From an uncultured Pseudomonadales bacterium (lineage in GTDB: Bacteria > Pseudomonadota > Gammaproteobacteria > Pseudomonadales > UBA7434), in contig CAJQQO010000007.1 of the NCBI GenBank assembly GCA_905480475.1, positions 1 through 39,847 of the forward strand: a DNA stretch of 39,847 nucleotides, given 5' to 3'. The position numbers and the translations under genes are program-made. The stretch's first letter is position 1. Each line of letters starts with the position of its first letter. A model generated the notes under the pieces. That model was not told the origin of the DNA and searched no databases. It saw only the letters and a program-made list of their open reading frames with translations. Positions 16,340-24,652 of this stretch are shown here, piece after piece.

Positions 16340-18070
16340 ATGTTGAATACACGGGTGAGCCGATTTTTGCCGGGTTTGGTTTGGTTGCAGGGGTATCGGC
16401 AAGGCGTTTTTAAAAGTGATTTGTTTTCCGGCATTACCATTGCATTTATGCTTATCCCGCAGGGCATGGCTTATGCCGTGGTTGCGGGTTTGCCGCCCGA
16501 ATACGGACTCTATGCTTGCATCTTCCCGCCAATTATTTACGCCTTATTAGGTACGTCGAATAAAATCTCCATAGGTCCGGTTGCGCTGGATTCCATTTTG
16601 ATTATTACTGGCTTAAGCGTACTGGCGGAACCGGGTACCGAGCATTATCTGGAGTTGGCGATTGCACTGACTTTATTAGTGGGGTTGATTCAGGGCTTTT
16701 TCGGTCTAATTAAATTTGGTTTTATCGCCAACTTTTTATCGCACCCGGTTATTGTCGGTTATACCTCAGCAGCAGCGCTGGTTATTATTGCTAGTCAGCT
16801 TGAAAGTATGCTGGGAGTGGATGTCGCGGGTGGTAATGTCTTTCAAATAATCTACCAGCTGCTACAACAATTCACCGATTGGAATTGGCTTACCGTTGGT
16901 ATAGGTTTAGCTGGTTTATGGTTTATGATTTATCCCAAACGTTTTTTCAAAAGCTTACCTAGCGCTTTATTATTAATGATAATCGGTATGCTGTGCTCGG
17001 GGATCTGGGGCGCACAAAGCTACGGCGTGGATGTGATTTCATCAGTCCCTCAAGGTTTGCCTTCATTAACAATACCCAAGTTATCCATATCCGAATTGGT
17101 TGGCCTATTGCCAGTTGCGCTAACGGTCGCGCTAATGGGTTATGTAGGGACGATGTCGATCTGTAAATCGCAGGAAAAACCGACCGATAAAATTTCTGCC
17201 AGACCTAATCAAGAGTTGCTGGCGGTCGGTGCGGCAAATTTCCTAGGTGCGTTTTTTAAAGCTTTTCCGGTCTCGGCAAGCTTTTCCAGAAGTGCGGCGT
17301 TTAGAGAGTCGGGCGCTTTAACGCAGGTATCCGCTGTCGTTAGTTCGTTGTTTATTTTGATTACGGTACTGTTTTTAACACCGTTTTTTACCAGTTATCC
17401 CTTACCTAAGGCTTTGCTGTCGGCAATTATTATCGTCTCGGTTGCGGGTTTATTTAAGTATGGACAAATGAAAGTACTGTACCAGCAAAACCGTCGTGAA
17501 TTTTTTATTTTGATGACCACCTTTGTGATTACTTTATTGCTCGGTGTGCAGCAGGGCTTGTTATTAGGTGTCGCGCTGTCGATTCTGATGGTTATCTATA
17601 ATACCGCCAATCCCCATATGACCGAGTTAGGTTCTATTCAAAACGGCAGTTTGTTTAGAAATGTTAACCGCTTTAGTGAGGCTGTAGTGCGAGACGATGT
17701 GCTGATTTTTCGTTTTGATGCACCGCTTTATTTTGCCAACAAGGATTACTTTGTTGAAAATCTTTACGCTTGGGTAAAACGCAGAGAGAGTGGTTTATTA
17801 AAGTATGTGATATTTGATGCGGAGGCGGTGAATAGTCTCGATAGCACGGCGATACTGACGTTGCAGCAAGTGATCGAGAACTTTAAAGATCAGGATATTG
17901 AGTTTTTTATCAGTAATCCGATTGGTCCGGTTAGGGATATTATTAAAAAATCGTCTTTGTGTGATTATATGTGTGAGCAGTCAATGTTTTCAACCATTCA
18001 CGATGCAATTACTTATATTGATGATGGCGTGAATATTCATGCGGAAGAGGCGCTGCAAACTAACGATTAG
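16340..18070 (+). CDS. SulP-family inorganic anion transporter with STAS domain
   Basis: This 576-residue membrane protein has the SulP signature GLPPEYGLYACIFPPIIYAL (about 50-69) and a membrane core of many hydrophobic spans. The conserved block ANFLGAFFKAFPVSASFSRS is followed by a cytoplasmic STAS domain from about 445 to 560 (FDAEAVNSLDSTAILTLQQV). The family moves sulfate, bicarbonate, dicarboxylates or related anions, commonly with Na+ or H+. It is divergent from the aldo/keto reductase gene, and the shared intergenic region carries the palindromic operator. Membership in the sugar regulon, and a role exporting or importing an anion linked to the substrate, are therefore possible but unproven. 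No strong ribosome-binding site is visible. Confidence 0.92.
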   Translation: MLNTRVSRFLPGLVWLQGYRQGVFKSDLFSGITIAFMLIPQGMAYAVVAGLPPEYGLYACIFPPIIYALLGTSNKISIGPVALDSILIITGLSVLAEPGTEHYLELAIALTLLVGLIQGFFGLIKFGFIANFLSHPVIVGYTSAAALVIIASQLESMLGVDVAGGNVFQIIYQLLQQFTDWNWLTVGIGLAGLWFMIYPKRFFKSLPSALLLMIIGMLCSGIWGAQSYGVDVISSVPQGLPSLTIPKLSISELVGLLPVALTVALMGYVGTMSICKSQEKPTDKISARPNQELLAVGAANFLGAFFKAFPVSASFSRSAAFRESGALTQVSAVVSSLFILITVLFLTPFFTSYPLPKALLSAIIIVSVAGLFKYGQMKVLYQQNRREFFILMTTFVITLLLGVQQGLLLGVALSILMVIYNTANPHMTELGSIQNGSLFRNVNRFSEAVVRDDVLIFRFDAPLYFANKDYFVENLYAWVKRRESGLLKYVIFDAEAVNSLDSTAILTLQQVIENFKDQDIEFFISNPIGPVRDIIKKSSLCDYMCEQSMFSTIHDAITYIDDGVNIHAEEALQTND

Positions 18071-18072
18071 TT

Positions 18073-18138
18073 GCAAAGACTGTTAAAAAGATAGTTCAGG
18101 AAATAGTTAAAAAAATAATTAAGAAAACAGCTAAGTGA
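18073..18138. repeat. Degenerate 12-base tandem repeat between convergent genes
   Basis: Blocks such as tgttaaaaagat, agttcaggaaat, agttaaaaaaat, aattaagaaaac and agctaagtgaca follow one another with 12-base periodicity. Read in one frame they give a lysine-rich amphipathic string (KTVKKIVQEIVKKIIKKTAK) without a start codon. It fills the gap between the SulP and GntR genes and touches the end of the GntR gene. It is probably simple-sequence expansion. Confidence 0.4.
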
Positions 18139-18850
18139 CACTAACCGAGTAGATAAAACTCCGTGTATCACATAAGCTGGATCGCCATTCAATACATTGA
18201 TTATTGATGGTCTTGGCGATGCGATCGACTCTGATTAGTGGTGTACCCACATCAAGCGCTAGGCGTTTGGCGGTTTGCTTATTGGCCAGCTCGGCTTGTA
18301 TTTGCTCTTCAGCATTGGCGACAGAGATACCGTATTCGCGTTGATACAGTGGGTAAAGCGATGCGGAAACGGCCGCCTGCTGGTCAATTTTTGGAAACAG
18401 CGCCTGCGGAATAATAATCGTTTCAGCGACACAAGGGGTTTGATCAACCATCCGAAGCCGACGAATCTCATAGACTTGTTCTTTATCTTTTAGCGCCAAA
18501 ACACTTTGTTCTTGGCGCTTGGCTGCTCGTTGTTTAATCGATTCCACCACGCCTTCGGGTTTTAGTCGGCTACCATCCTGACGAACCAAGCGGAAAAAGC
18601 GAAAGTTGGAGGCCTCATTGGTGTGTTCGGTAACAAATGTGCCCTTGCCCTGGCGGCGTTCAACCAGCTTTTCGGCCTCTAAGGCATTGAGTGCCTTACG
18701 GACAGTACCTTGACTTACACCAAGTTCCGCCGCTAAAGCGAATTCGCTGGGTAGATTTTCTGATGGTTTCCAGTCGCCATCGGAGATGCGCTTAATCAGC
18801 TGCTCGTATACCTGCTTGTATAGCGGCTGGAATCCCAGCGTGTTTTTCAT
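18131..18850 (-). CDS. GntR-family (HutC/UTRA) transcriptional regulator 1
   Basis: This is a 239-residue repressor-type regulator. The N-terminal winged helix-turn-helix contains LPSEFALAAELGVSQGTVRK (about 34-53), followed by the wing ERRQGKGTFV, then a UTRA ligand domain ending in an FIYSVSV strand. I start it at the ATG at 18850; a TTG five codons upstream keeps the frame open but lacks a ribosome-binding site. It is clearly paralogous to the regulator at 27655, with an identical recognition helix core SQGTVRKAL. It is divergent from the GlpD-like gene, and its own TATAAT box (18905-18910) overlaps an operator-like site, implying autoregulation. UTRA domains of this group usually sense small sugars, amino sugars or their phosphates. 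Confidence 0.92.
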   Translation of the reverse strand: MKNTLGFQPLYKQVYEQLIKRISDGDWKPSENLPSEFALAAELGVSQGTVRKALNALEAEKLVERRQGKGTFVTEHTNEASNFRFFRLVRQDGSRLKPEGVVESIKQRAAKRQEQSVLALKDKEQVYEIRRLRMVDQTPCVAETIIIPQALFPKIDQQAAVSASLYPLYQREYGISVANAEEQIQAELANKQTAKRLALDVGTPLIRVDRIAKTINNQCIEWRSSLCDTRSFIYSVSVT

Positions 18851-18903
18851 AATGCTTATATCCAATAAAACGGTGTAACAGAACAGGCATATTACGCGAT
18901 TAT

Positions 18904-18918
18904 CATTATATAAGACAT
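18904..18918. promoter_or_regulatory. Operator copy 2 (partial), overlapping the GntR gene -10 box
   Basis: CATTATATAAGACAT keeps the right half and centre of the 12-bp palindrome but loses the first two bases of the left half. Read leftward it contains a TATAAT box (18905-18910) about 55 bases before the GntR gene ATG. A bound regulator would block this promoter. Confidence 0.55.
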
Positions 18919-18963
18919 CTGAGCTAGCTTATAAAGGATGTGTGTTTAAAATGGATATCTTAC

Positions 18964-18975
18964 TCTTATATAAGA
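18964..18975. promoter_or_regulatory. TCTTATATAAGA operator, copy 3
   Basis: This perfect 12-bp palindrome is followed by TATCTT, which overlaps a second palindrome AGATATCT. It lies just upstream of the predicted -35 box of the GlpD-like operon, 60 bases from copy 2. The pair could support looping or cooperative binding across the divergent promoter region. Confidence 0.65.
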
Positions 18976-18982
18976 TATCTTA

Positions 18983-19011
18983 TTGTAAAAGTTATCATTG
19001 GCAGGTATGAT
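18983..19011 (+). promoter_or_regulatory. Promoter of the GlpD-like/GH31/symporter operon
   Basis: TTGTAA (18983-18988) and TATGAT (19006-19011) have an ideal 17-base spacing, putting transcription start about 50 bases before the ATG at 19068. Operator copy 3 sits immediately upstream. Confidence 0.55.
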
Positions 19012-19067
19012 TTTGAGTTAATAGCGGCGACCCGCAGCTTTTGCGTGGTCTTGAATAAGCCTTAGCG

Positions 19068-20690
19068 ATGAAATTAAGAAATAACAATCTCGATAAACTG
19101 GGTAATGGCGTCTACGATGTGCTGATTTTAGGCGGTGGCATTAATGGCGCTGTTGCTGCTGCGTCTCTTGCCGCCAAGGGCGCAAAAGTTGCTTTAATTG
19201 ATAAAGGCGACTTTGCCGGTGAGACTAGCTCCAATTCCTCCAACCTTGCTTGGGGCGGTATTAAATATTTGGAGAGTTACGAGTTTTTGCTAGTTAACAA
19301 ACTTTGCCAAAGTCGAAATCACTTAATGCGCAGTTACCCCTCTACTGTTAAAGAGGTTCGTTTTCTTACCACGATTCAAAAAGGCTTTCGCTATCCGCCT
19401 TTTTTTGTATTTCTTGGTAGCATTTTATATTGGTTTATAGGTCGGTTTTTTACTCAAGCACCAAAATATCTTAGCGCTGGCATGTTAAAGCGCCGTGAGT
19501 CGGTGATTGATACCAGTAGTGTGGCCGGTGGCTTTGAATATTCTGATTGTTATCTGTATGACAATGATGCGCGCTTTGTATTTAATTTTATTCGCTCGGC
19601 CCTAAGCTATGACTGTGTCGCTGCTAACTATGTTGAGTCCTTAGGTTCCGAGCGCGCCAATGGTATTTGGTCAACCGTCGCACGCGATAATATCAGTGGT
19701 GAGATAATCACCATAGAATCCAAAGTACTGATTAATGCCTGTGGGCCTTATGTTGATCAACATAATCAAATGACACAGCAAAACACCGAACATAGACATT
19801 TGTTTTCTAAGGGAGCGCATCTAATTGTCGATCGAATCACCGACAGTACACGAGTGCTGGCATTTTTTGCCAGCGATGGACGATTGTTTTTTGTGATTCC
19901 GATGGGGCCCAAAACCTGCATAGGCACTACCGACACTCAGATTGAATCTCCGCATGCAAGTGTGAGCGACGAGGATCGACAATTTATCTTGGACAATGCC
20001 AATACGCTATTAAGACTTGATCGACCCCTAACCACTGACGATATTATTGCTGAGCGCTGCGGTGTACGCCCATTGGCGTTAAAAGGTGAGGATGGTGTAG
20101 CCGATTGGGTTAAGCTATCGCGTAAGCATGTGATTGATATTAATAATCAAGATCAGCATTTAAGTATATTTGGTGGCAAACTAACCGACTGTATTAATGT
20201 GGGCGATGAGGTAGCAGATATTGTTACCGACTTAGGTATTAAGCTACCCTATGCCGATAAGATTTGGTATGGAGAAGCCGATGATGCAATTAAACAAGAA
20301 TTTGTGCATCAAGCGCGGTTGATGGGTTTGGATGCTATGACATCTCCATCCTCTTCCGAACCTCTAACGCAACGACTATGGCGACGCTATGGAGCCAATG
20401 CAATCGCAATGCTCGAGGCCATTCGCAAAGATCCAGCTAGCGCGCAGTTATTAATAGAAAACGCTGAGTATTTGCGCTGTGAATTAGAGCATACCGCCGA
20501 GCACGAAATGATTACCAAGTTAGAGGATTTTTTACGCCGACGATCTAAAATTGAGTTGGTGATTCCTCGCGAAGATATTATCAATGCGCCGGGTTTATAT
20601 AAGGCTTGCAAAATTTTATTTGCCGATCAAGCCGATGCCAAATTGCAGGAATATGTCGATTCTTTGCAAGTGCAAAATGAAGCCGCTTAA
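19068..20690 (+). CDS. GlpD-like FAD-dependent dehydrogenase/oxidase
   Basis: This 540-residue flavoenzyme of the glycerol-3-phosphate dehydrogenase (DAO superfamily) type has the FAD-binding motif LGGGINGAVAAASLAAKGAK (21-40). It keeps the GlpD layout: TSSNSSNLAWGGIKYLESYEF, IGTTDTQIE, AERCGVRPLALKG, a LSIFGGKLT block and a C-terminal GlpD helical domain. It departs from canonical GlpD where the family has SSKLIHGGLRYLE: here Lys-Leu-Ile-His is Asn-Leu-Ala-Trp, and the following EALxER block is changed. The substrate may not be glycerol 3-phosphate. It is the first gene of an operon with the GH31 and symporter genes, behind a GntR-type operator. Membrane-associated oxidation of a polyol or its phosphate, feeding quinone, is the inference. 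Confidence 0.85.
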   Translation: MKLRNNNLDKLGNGVYDVLILGGGINGAVAAASLAAKGAKVALIDKGDFAGETSSNSSNLAWGGIKYLESYEFLLVNKLCQSRNHLMRSYPSTVKEVRFLTTIQKGFRYPPFFVFLGSILYWFIGRFFTQAPKYLSAGMLKRRESVIDTSSVAGGFEYSDCYLYDNDARFVFNFIRSALSYDCVAANYVESLGSERANGIWSTVARDNISGEIITIESKVLINACGPYVDQHNQMTQQNTEHRHLFSKGAHLIVDRITDSTRVLAFFASDGRLFFVIPMGPKTCIGTTDTQIESPHASVSDEDRQFILDNANTLLRLDRPLTTDDIIAERCGVRPLALKGEDGVADWVKLSRKHVIDINNQDQHLSIFGGKLTDCINVGDEVADIVTDLGIKLPYADKIWYGEADDAIKQEFVHQARLMGLDAMTSPSSSEPLTQRLWRRYGANAIAMLEAIRKDPASAQLLIENAEYLRCELEHTAEHEMITKLEDFLRRRSKIELVIPREDIINAPGLYKACKILFADQADAKLQEYVDSLQVQNEAA

Positions 20691-20738
20691 CTAACGGCAT
20701 AAGATTATTTTAAAAAACATTTTTTGGGATTTGGGTTG

Positions 20739-22826
20739 ATGGCTAATTTTAACTCTGCTGAGCCAGCGTGGAATGATATTCCTGCATTAGATATAACGGC
20801 TGCGGCAACGCTGCTTGATGCAGAGACGGTTTTATTTAAAACCAGCGAAGGTGATTTGCTGATTAATCTATTTGCCTTTGGCGCGCGCTTGCGTTTTGCC
20901 GAGTGTCAGTTTGGCGACTATGGCATGTTGTTAGATGATGCCTTGCAAAGTAAAGCTGCATTAACACTGGATGCCGATAAGCAGCGTAGTGTTATTAAAG
21001 GTGGCGATTATATTTTAACGGTTCAGCATCAGCCGTTTTCCTTTGAGCTAAGCAAGGCTAATAAAGCGGTTCAAAAATCACCTACTGACGGGCATTTTGT
21101 TCGCCAATTTCGTTTGCCGCCGGTTGCGCGGCTAGATGAAGGCTGGTTTGTAAGTTTGGAGCTGGCATCTAACGAACCCGTCTATGGCTTGGGTGAAAAA
21201 TGGGGTGGTCTCAATAAGCGCGGGCAGTTGTTACGTTCTTATAATCACGATGCACTCGGTGTTAATGCAGAAATATCCTATAAAAATACGCCCTTTGCTT
21301 GGAGCCCTAATGGATGGGGCGCATTTGTTCACACGCCTGCGCCGGTCACTCACGGTGTAGGTTTTGCGCCGTGGTCGCAGCGCGCTTATGGTTTATTGGT
21401 TGAAGATACTTCACTGGATTTATTTTTATTAGCCGGTAATGACGGTGCTGAAATTATTCAGCACTATACCGCCATAACCGGCCGCGCGCCGGTGCCGCCG
21501 TTATGGAGCTTGGGGCTTATTCTTTCTAAAGCCTACTACCAAGATGTTGATGAATTATTAGCAACGGCCCATGCAGTGCGCGAGCATAAAATGCCTTGCG
21601 ATGTAATTACCATTGATGGGCGTGCTTGGCAGGATACTGATACACGATTTGCATTTGAATGGGATCCAAAACGTTATACCGATCCAGCGGCAGTGATTAA
21701 TGAATTAAAGTCTTTGGATTTTAAAGTTTGTATTTGGGAGTACCCATTAGTCTCGGTTAAAAATCCGCTGTTTGATGAGATGTCAAAAAAGGGTTGGCTG
21801 CTAAAAGATAAACGTAGCGGCGAGACCTACCGTTATCAATGGGATATGAGTTGTTTTGGTGAGGTGCTAACACCTCTGCCTGACTCAGGCATTGTCGACT
21901 TCACTCATCCCGATGCCTACGCATTTTGGCTCGAGAGCCATAAGCCTTTATTCGATTTGGGTATCGATATGATTAAGGCAGATTTTGGCGAACAGATCGA
22001 AGAAAATATGCAGGCGCACAATGGTGATTGTGGCGATGTTCTGCATAACGCTTATACACTGCTGTACAACCGCTGTGTTTATGAGGCGGCAGAAAAATAT
22101 TGTCAGACGGGGGCGTTTTTATTTAGTCGCTCGTCGTGGATTGGTTCGCAGCGCTATCCCGCCCAATGGGGTGGTGATCCGCAAGGTGACTGGGGTGGTT
22201 TAGCCGGTAGTTTGCGCGGCGGTGTTTCATGGGGAATGTCCGGTGCACCTTTTTATGCTACCGACGTTGGCGGCTTTTATGGCGATCAACGAGATGCCGA
22301 ACTCTATGTGCGCTGGACACAGGCATCTATTTTTTCTGCACATATTCGTTTGCACGGTATTGGTCAGCGTGAACCCTGGAGTTATATTGACGAGACTTTT
22401 GGTGAAACAGCGAGTAACGCCGCTTCTGCGGCACTGCAGTTACGTTATCGCTTGCTGCCGTATTTACAACAAGCCATGGTAGAGGCAAGTGAAACCGGTA
22501 TGCCAGTGCAGCGTGCTATGGTTTTGGCTTTTCCAAATGATCGCGCGGCGTGGGCATTTGAAGATCAGTTTATGTTTGGCGAGCAACTATTAGTTGTGCC
22601 ATGTTTAGAAGCGGGTGGTAATGTCGAGTTTTATTTACCTGCGGGTAAATGGCGGCGGTTTTTGGCTGACGAAATTTTTGAAGGCGGTCAATACCATCGC
22701 TTAACGTTGGCGTTAGACGATATGGCCGTATTTGTTCGTGACGGTGAAAAGATCCCCTTAGGCCCAGAAATTGAAAATACTTGTGCCCTAGAAGGTAAGC
22801 CGGCCATTGAAACTTATTGGCCATAG
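20739..22826 (+). CDS. GH31 family alpha-glycosidase, alpha-xylosidase (YicI)-like
   Basis: This 695-residue hydrolase is counted from the ATG at 20739, since the frame's upstream TTG has no better support. The nucleophile is D415 in IDMIKADFGEQI and the acid/base is D480 in AQWGGDPQGDW. The blocks VYGLGEKWGGLNKRG, RFAFEWDPKRYTDP, LRGGVSWGMSGAPFYATDVG and IRLHG match the YicI/XylS branch of GH31. A signal peptide is absent, so it acts in the cytoplasm after import. At the subsite where YicI has the FxWCDFEWDP sequence and sulfoquinovosidases an RxxW, this protein reads DTRFAFEWDP, so substrate preference is open. It begins 48 bases after the GlpD-like gene and is followed by the symporter gene; all three appear cotranscribed. 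Confidence 0.91.
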   Translation: MANFNSAEPAWNDIPALDITAAATLLDAETVLFKTSEGDLLINLFAFGARLRFAECQFGDYGMLLDDALQSKAALTLDADKQRSVIKGGDYILTVQHQPFSFELSKANKAVQKSPTDGHFVRQFRLPPVARLDEGWFVSLELASNEPVYGLGEKWGGLNKRGQLLRSYNHDALGVNAEISYKNTPFAWSPNGWGAFVHTPAPVTHGVGFAPWSQRAYGLLVEDTSLDLFLLAGNDGAEIIQHYTAITGRAPVPPLWSLGLILSKAYYQDVDELLATAHAVREHKMPCDVITIDGRAWQDTDTRFAFEWDPKRYTDPAAVINELKSLDFKVCIWEYPLVSVKNPLFDEMSKKGWLLKDKRSGETYRYQWDMSCFGEVLTPLPDSGIVDFTHPDAYAFWLESHKPLFDLGIDMIKADFGEQIEENMQAHNGDCGDVLHNAYTLLYNRCVYEAAEKYCQTGAFLFSRSSWIGSQRYPAQWGGDPQGDWGGLAGSLRGGVSWGMSGAPFYATDVGGFYGDQRDAELYVRWTQASIFSAHIRLHGIGQREPWSYIDETFGETASNAASAALQLRYRLLPYLQQAMVEASETGMPVQRAMVLAFPNDRAAWAFEDQFMFGEQLLVVPCLEAGGNVEFYLPAGKWRRFLADEIFEGGQYHRLTLALDDMAVFVRDGEKIPLGPEIENTCALEGKPAIETYWP

Positions 22827-22918
22827 TTCTATAGGTTAATCGCGCTACGCATTTATTTAGCCTAAAGCGATATCAGTTTTTATAAATAATCCTCTCCACG
22901 GTAGGGAGTAATAATAAA

Positions 22919-24652
22919 ATGGCTTTAGATGATCTCTTATTAACGTTTGGATCGTGCGCGTTTTTTATGGCGCTGGTGGCTTGGGTTTCTTACCAAAAAA
23001 CCAAGGGAGAGGTCGATACCAAAGACGGATATTTTCTTGCCGGTCGTGGTTTAACCGGGGTATTTATTGCCGGCTCAATGCTGTTAACCAATTTGTCTGC
23101 CGAACAATTGATTGGTCTTAACGGCTCAGCCTATGGTTTTAATATGAGCAGCATGGCTTGGGAAGTGACTGCCGGTGTGAGTACTATCTGCATGGCGCTG
23201 ATTTTCTTGCCGCGCTATTTAAGCGGTGCTTTTACTACCTTACCCGAGTTTTTAAGCAGTCGTTTTGATGATGATGTTAGACGCTTAACTGTTATTTTAT
23301 TTATGGTCGGCTACGGCCTTGTCACTATCCCCTCTGTATTATATTCCGGCTCTATTGCGGTGATGCGTTTATTTGATGTGCCGGGATTGCTTGATGTAAG
23401 TTACAGCCAAGGGCTAATGATAACGATTTTAGTTGTCGGCATTATTGGCGGTTTGTATGCGGTATTTGGTGGCTTAAAAGCCGTTGCTATTTCTGACACC
23501 ATCAACGGTTTTGGTTTGCTGATTATCGGCATATTGGTACCGATTTTGGGTTTTGCTGCGCTAGGTGATGGCAGTGTGATGGATGGTATAAAAACGGTTA
23601 CCACTACCCACACTGAAAAACTCAATGCGATTGGCGGGCCTAAAGATCCTACGCCGTTTGGTACGATTTTTACCGGTATGATTTTCGCCAATTTATTTTA
23701 TTGGTGTACCAATCAATATGTTATTCAACGAACGCTAGGAGCGAAAAATCTAGCTGAAGGGCAGAAGGGCGTTATCTTTTCAGGCTTTTTTAAAATTCTG
23801 GTGCCTTTTATGATGATGATGCCGGGCATTATTGCATTTCATCTTTATGGTGGTGGGCTGCAATCGATTGACTTGGCGTTCCCGCAATTAATTAAAGATG
23901 TGTTGCCAGTTTATATGTCGGGGTTTTTTCTGGCGGTATTATTAGGTGCGGTATTTAGTTCGTTTAACTCTTTATTAAATAGTGCAGCAACACTTTTTTG
24001 TTTAGATGTTTATGAACCCTTAAAGAAAGAAAAAGTTAGCGATGCGCAAATGATTAAAGTCGCTAAGATCGCCAGTATAGTGATCGCTATCTTTTCTTTT
24101 ATTGTCGCACCATTATTGCAATACGCCCCTGAAGGTTTGTGGCAGATAATTAGAATATTTACCGGCTTTTATAATATCCCCGTTGTTGCTGTAGTTATCG
24201 TGGGTTTATTTACCAAGCGTGTTCCGGGTCTTGGCGCTAAGGTTGCCATTATTTTTCATATTATTGCTTATGGCTTATTAAAGTTTGTTTTTGACGAGCA
24301 GATCGATATTCACTTCTTACATCTTTACGCAATATTATTTGTAATTGAAGTCGCGATTATGTTGCTTATTGGCTATTTCAAACCCTTAGAACAGCCTTGG
24401 CAGTTTGAGCGCAAGCATGAAGTTGAGTTAGTGCCTTGGGCTTATGCGATACCAGTATCCATTACCTTGTTTTCATGCATTGCCGCTTTGTATGTATTGT
24501 TCTCACCCGTTGGTTTGGTTACCGGATTCGGCCCACTATTTTGGCCAGTGATGACACTTATATTGCTGCTAAATATTATTGGCTGGTTTTATAGTTTGAA
24601 ACGCTGGCGTTACACCTATGCGGATTACATTAAGAAAGAGACTGCTTCGTAA
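22919..24652 (+). CDS. Sodium:solute symporter (SSS family, SGLT type)
   Basis: This 577-residue inner-membrane symporter has about 14 hydrophobic spans. The SGLT block FLAGRGLTGVF is followed by LLTNLSAEQLIGLNGSAYGF (about 58-77), which matches the Asn/Ser/Ala-Glu-Gln sugar and sodium site region of bacterial SGLT proteins. The mid-protein AVFSSFNSLLNSAATLFCLD carries the conserved serines of the sodium site. It is preceded by AGGGAG about ten bases from the ATG. As the last gene of the GlpD-like/GH31 operon it probably imports the glycoside or sugar that GH31 hydrolyses, using the sodium gradient expected in a marine bacterium. Confidence 0.92.
   Translation: MALDDLLLTFGSCAFFMALVAWVSYQKTKGEVDTKDGYFLAGRGLTGVFIAGSMLLTNLSAEQLIGLNGSAYGFNMSSMAWEVTAGVSTICMALIFLPRYLSGAFTTLPEFLSSRFDDDVRRLTVILFMVGYGLVTIPSVLYSGSIAVMRLFDVPGLLDVSYSQGLMITILVVGIIGGLYAVFGGLKAVAISDTINGFGLLIIGILVPILGFAALGDGSVMDGIKTVTTTHTEKLNAIGGPKDPTPFGTIFTGMIFANLFYWCTNQYVIQRTLGAKNLAEGQKGVIFSGFFKILVPFMMMMPGIIAFHLYGGGLQSIDLAFPQLIKDVLPVYMSGFFLAVLLGAVFSSFNSLLNSAATLFCLDVYEPLKKEKVSDAQMIKVAKIASIVIAIFSFIVAPLLQYAPEGLWQIIRIFTGFYNIPVVAVVIVGLFTKRVPGLGAKVAIIFHIIAYGLLKFVFDEQIDIHFLHLYAILFVIEVAIMLLIGYFKPLEQPWQFERKHEVELVPWAYAIPVSITLFSCIAALYVLFSPVGLVTGFGPLFWPVMTLILLLNIIGWFYSLKRWRYTYADYIKKETAS

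Noticed and set aside
18851-18865. TTG start for the first GntR gene
   Set aside because: It lacks a ribosome-binding site and the paralogue does not contain the extra residues; the ATG at 18850 is preferred.
20739-22826. Calling the GH31 a sulfoquinovosidase because of the dioxygenase, reductase and SulP neighbours
   Set aside because: The RxxW sulfonate-binding signature expected from YihQ-type enzymes is not present at the aligned strand, so only a general GH31, YicI-like call is given.
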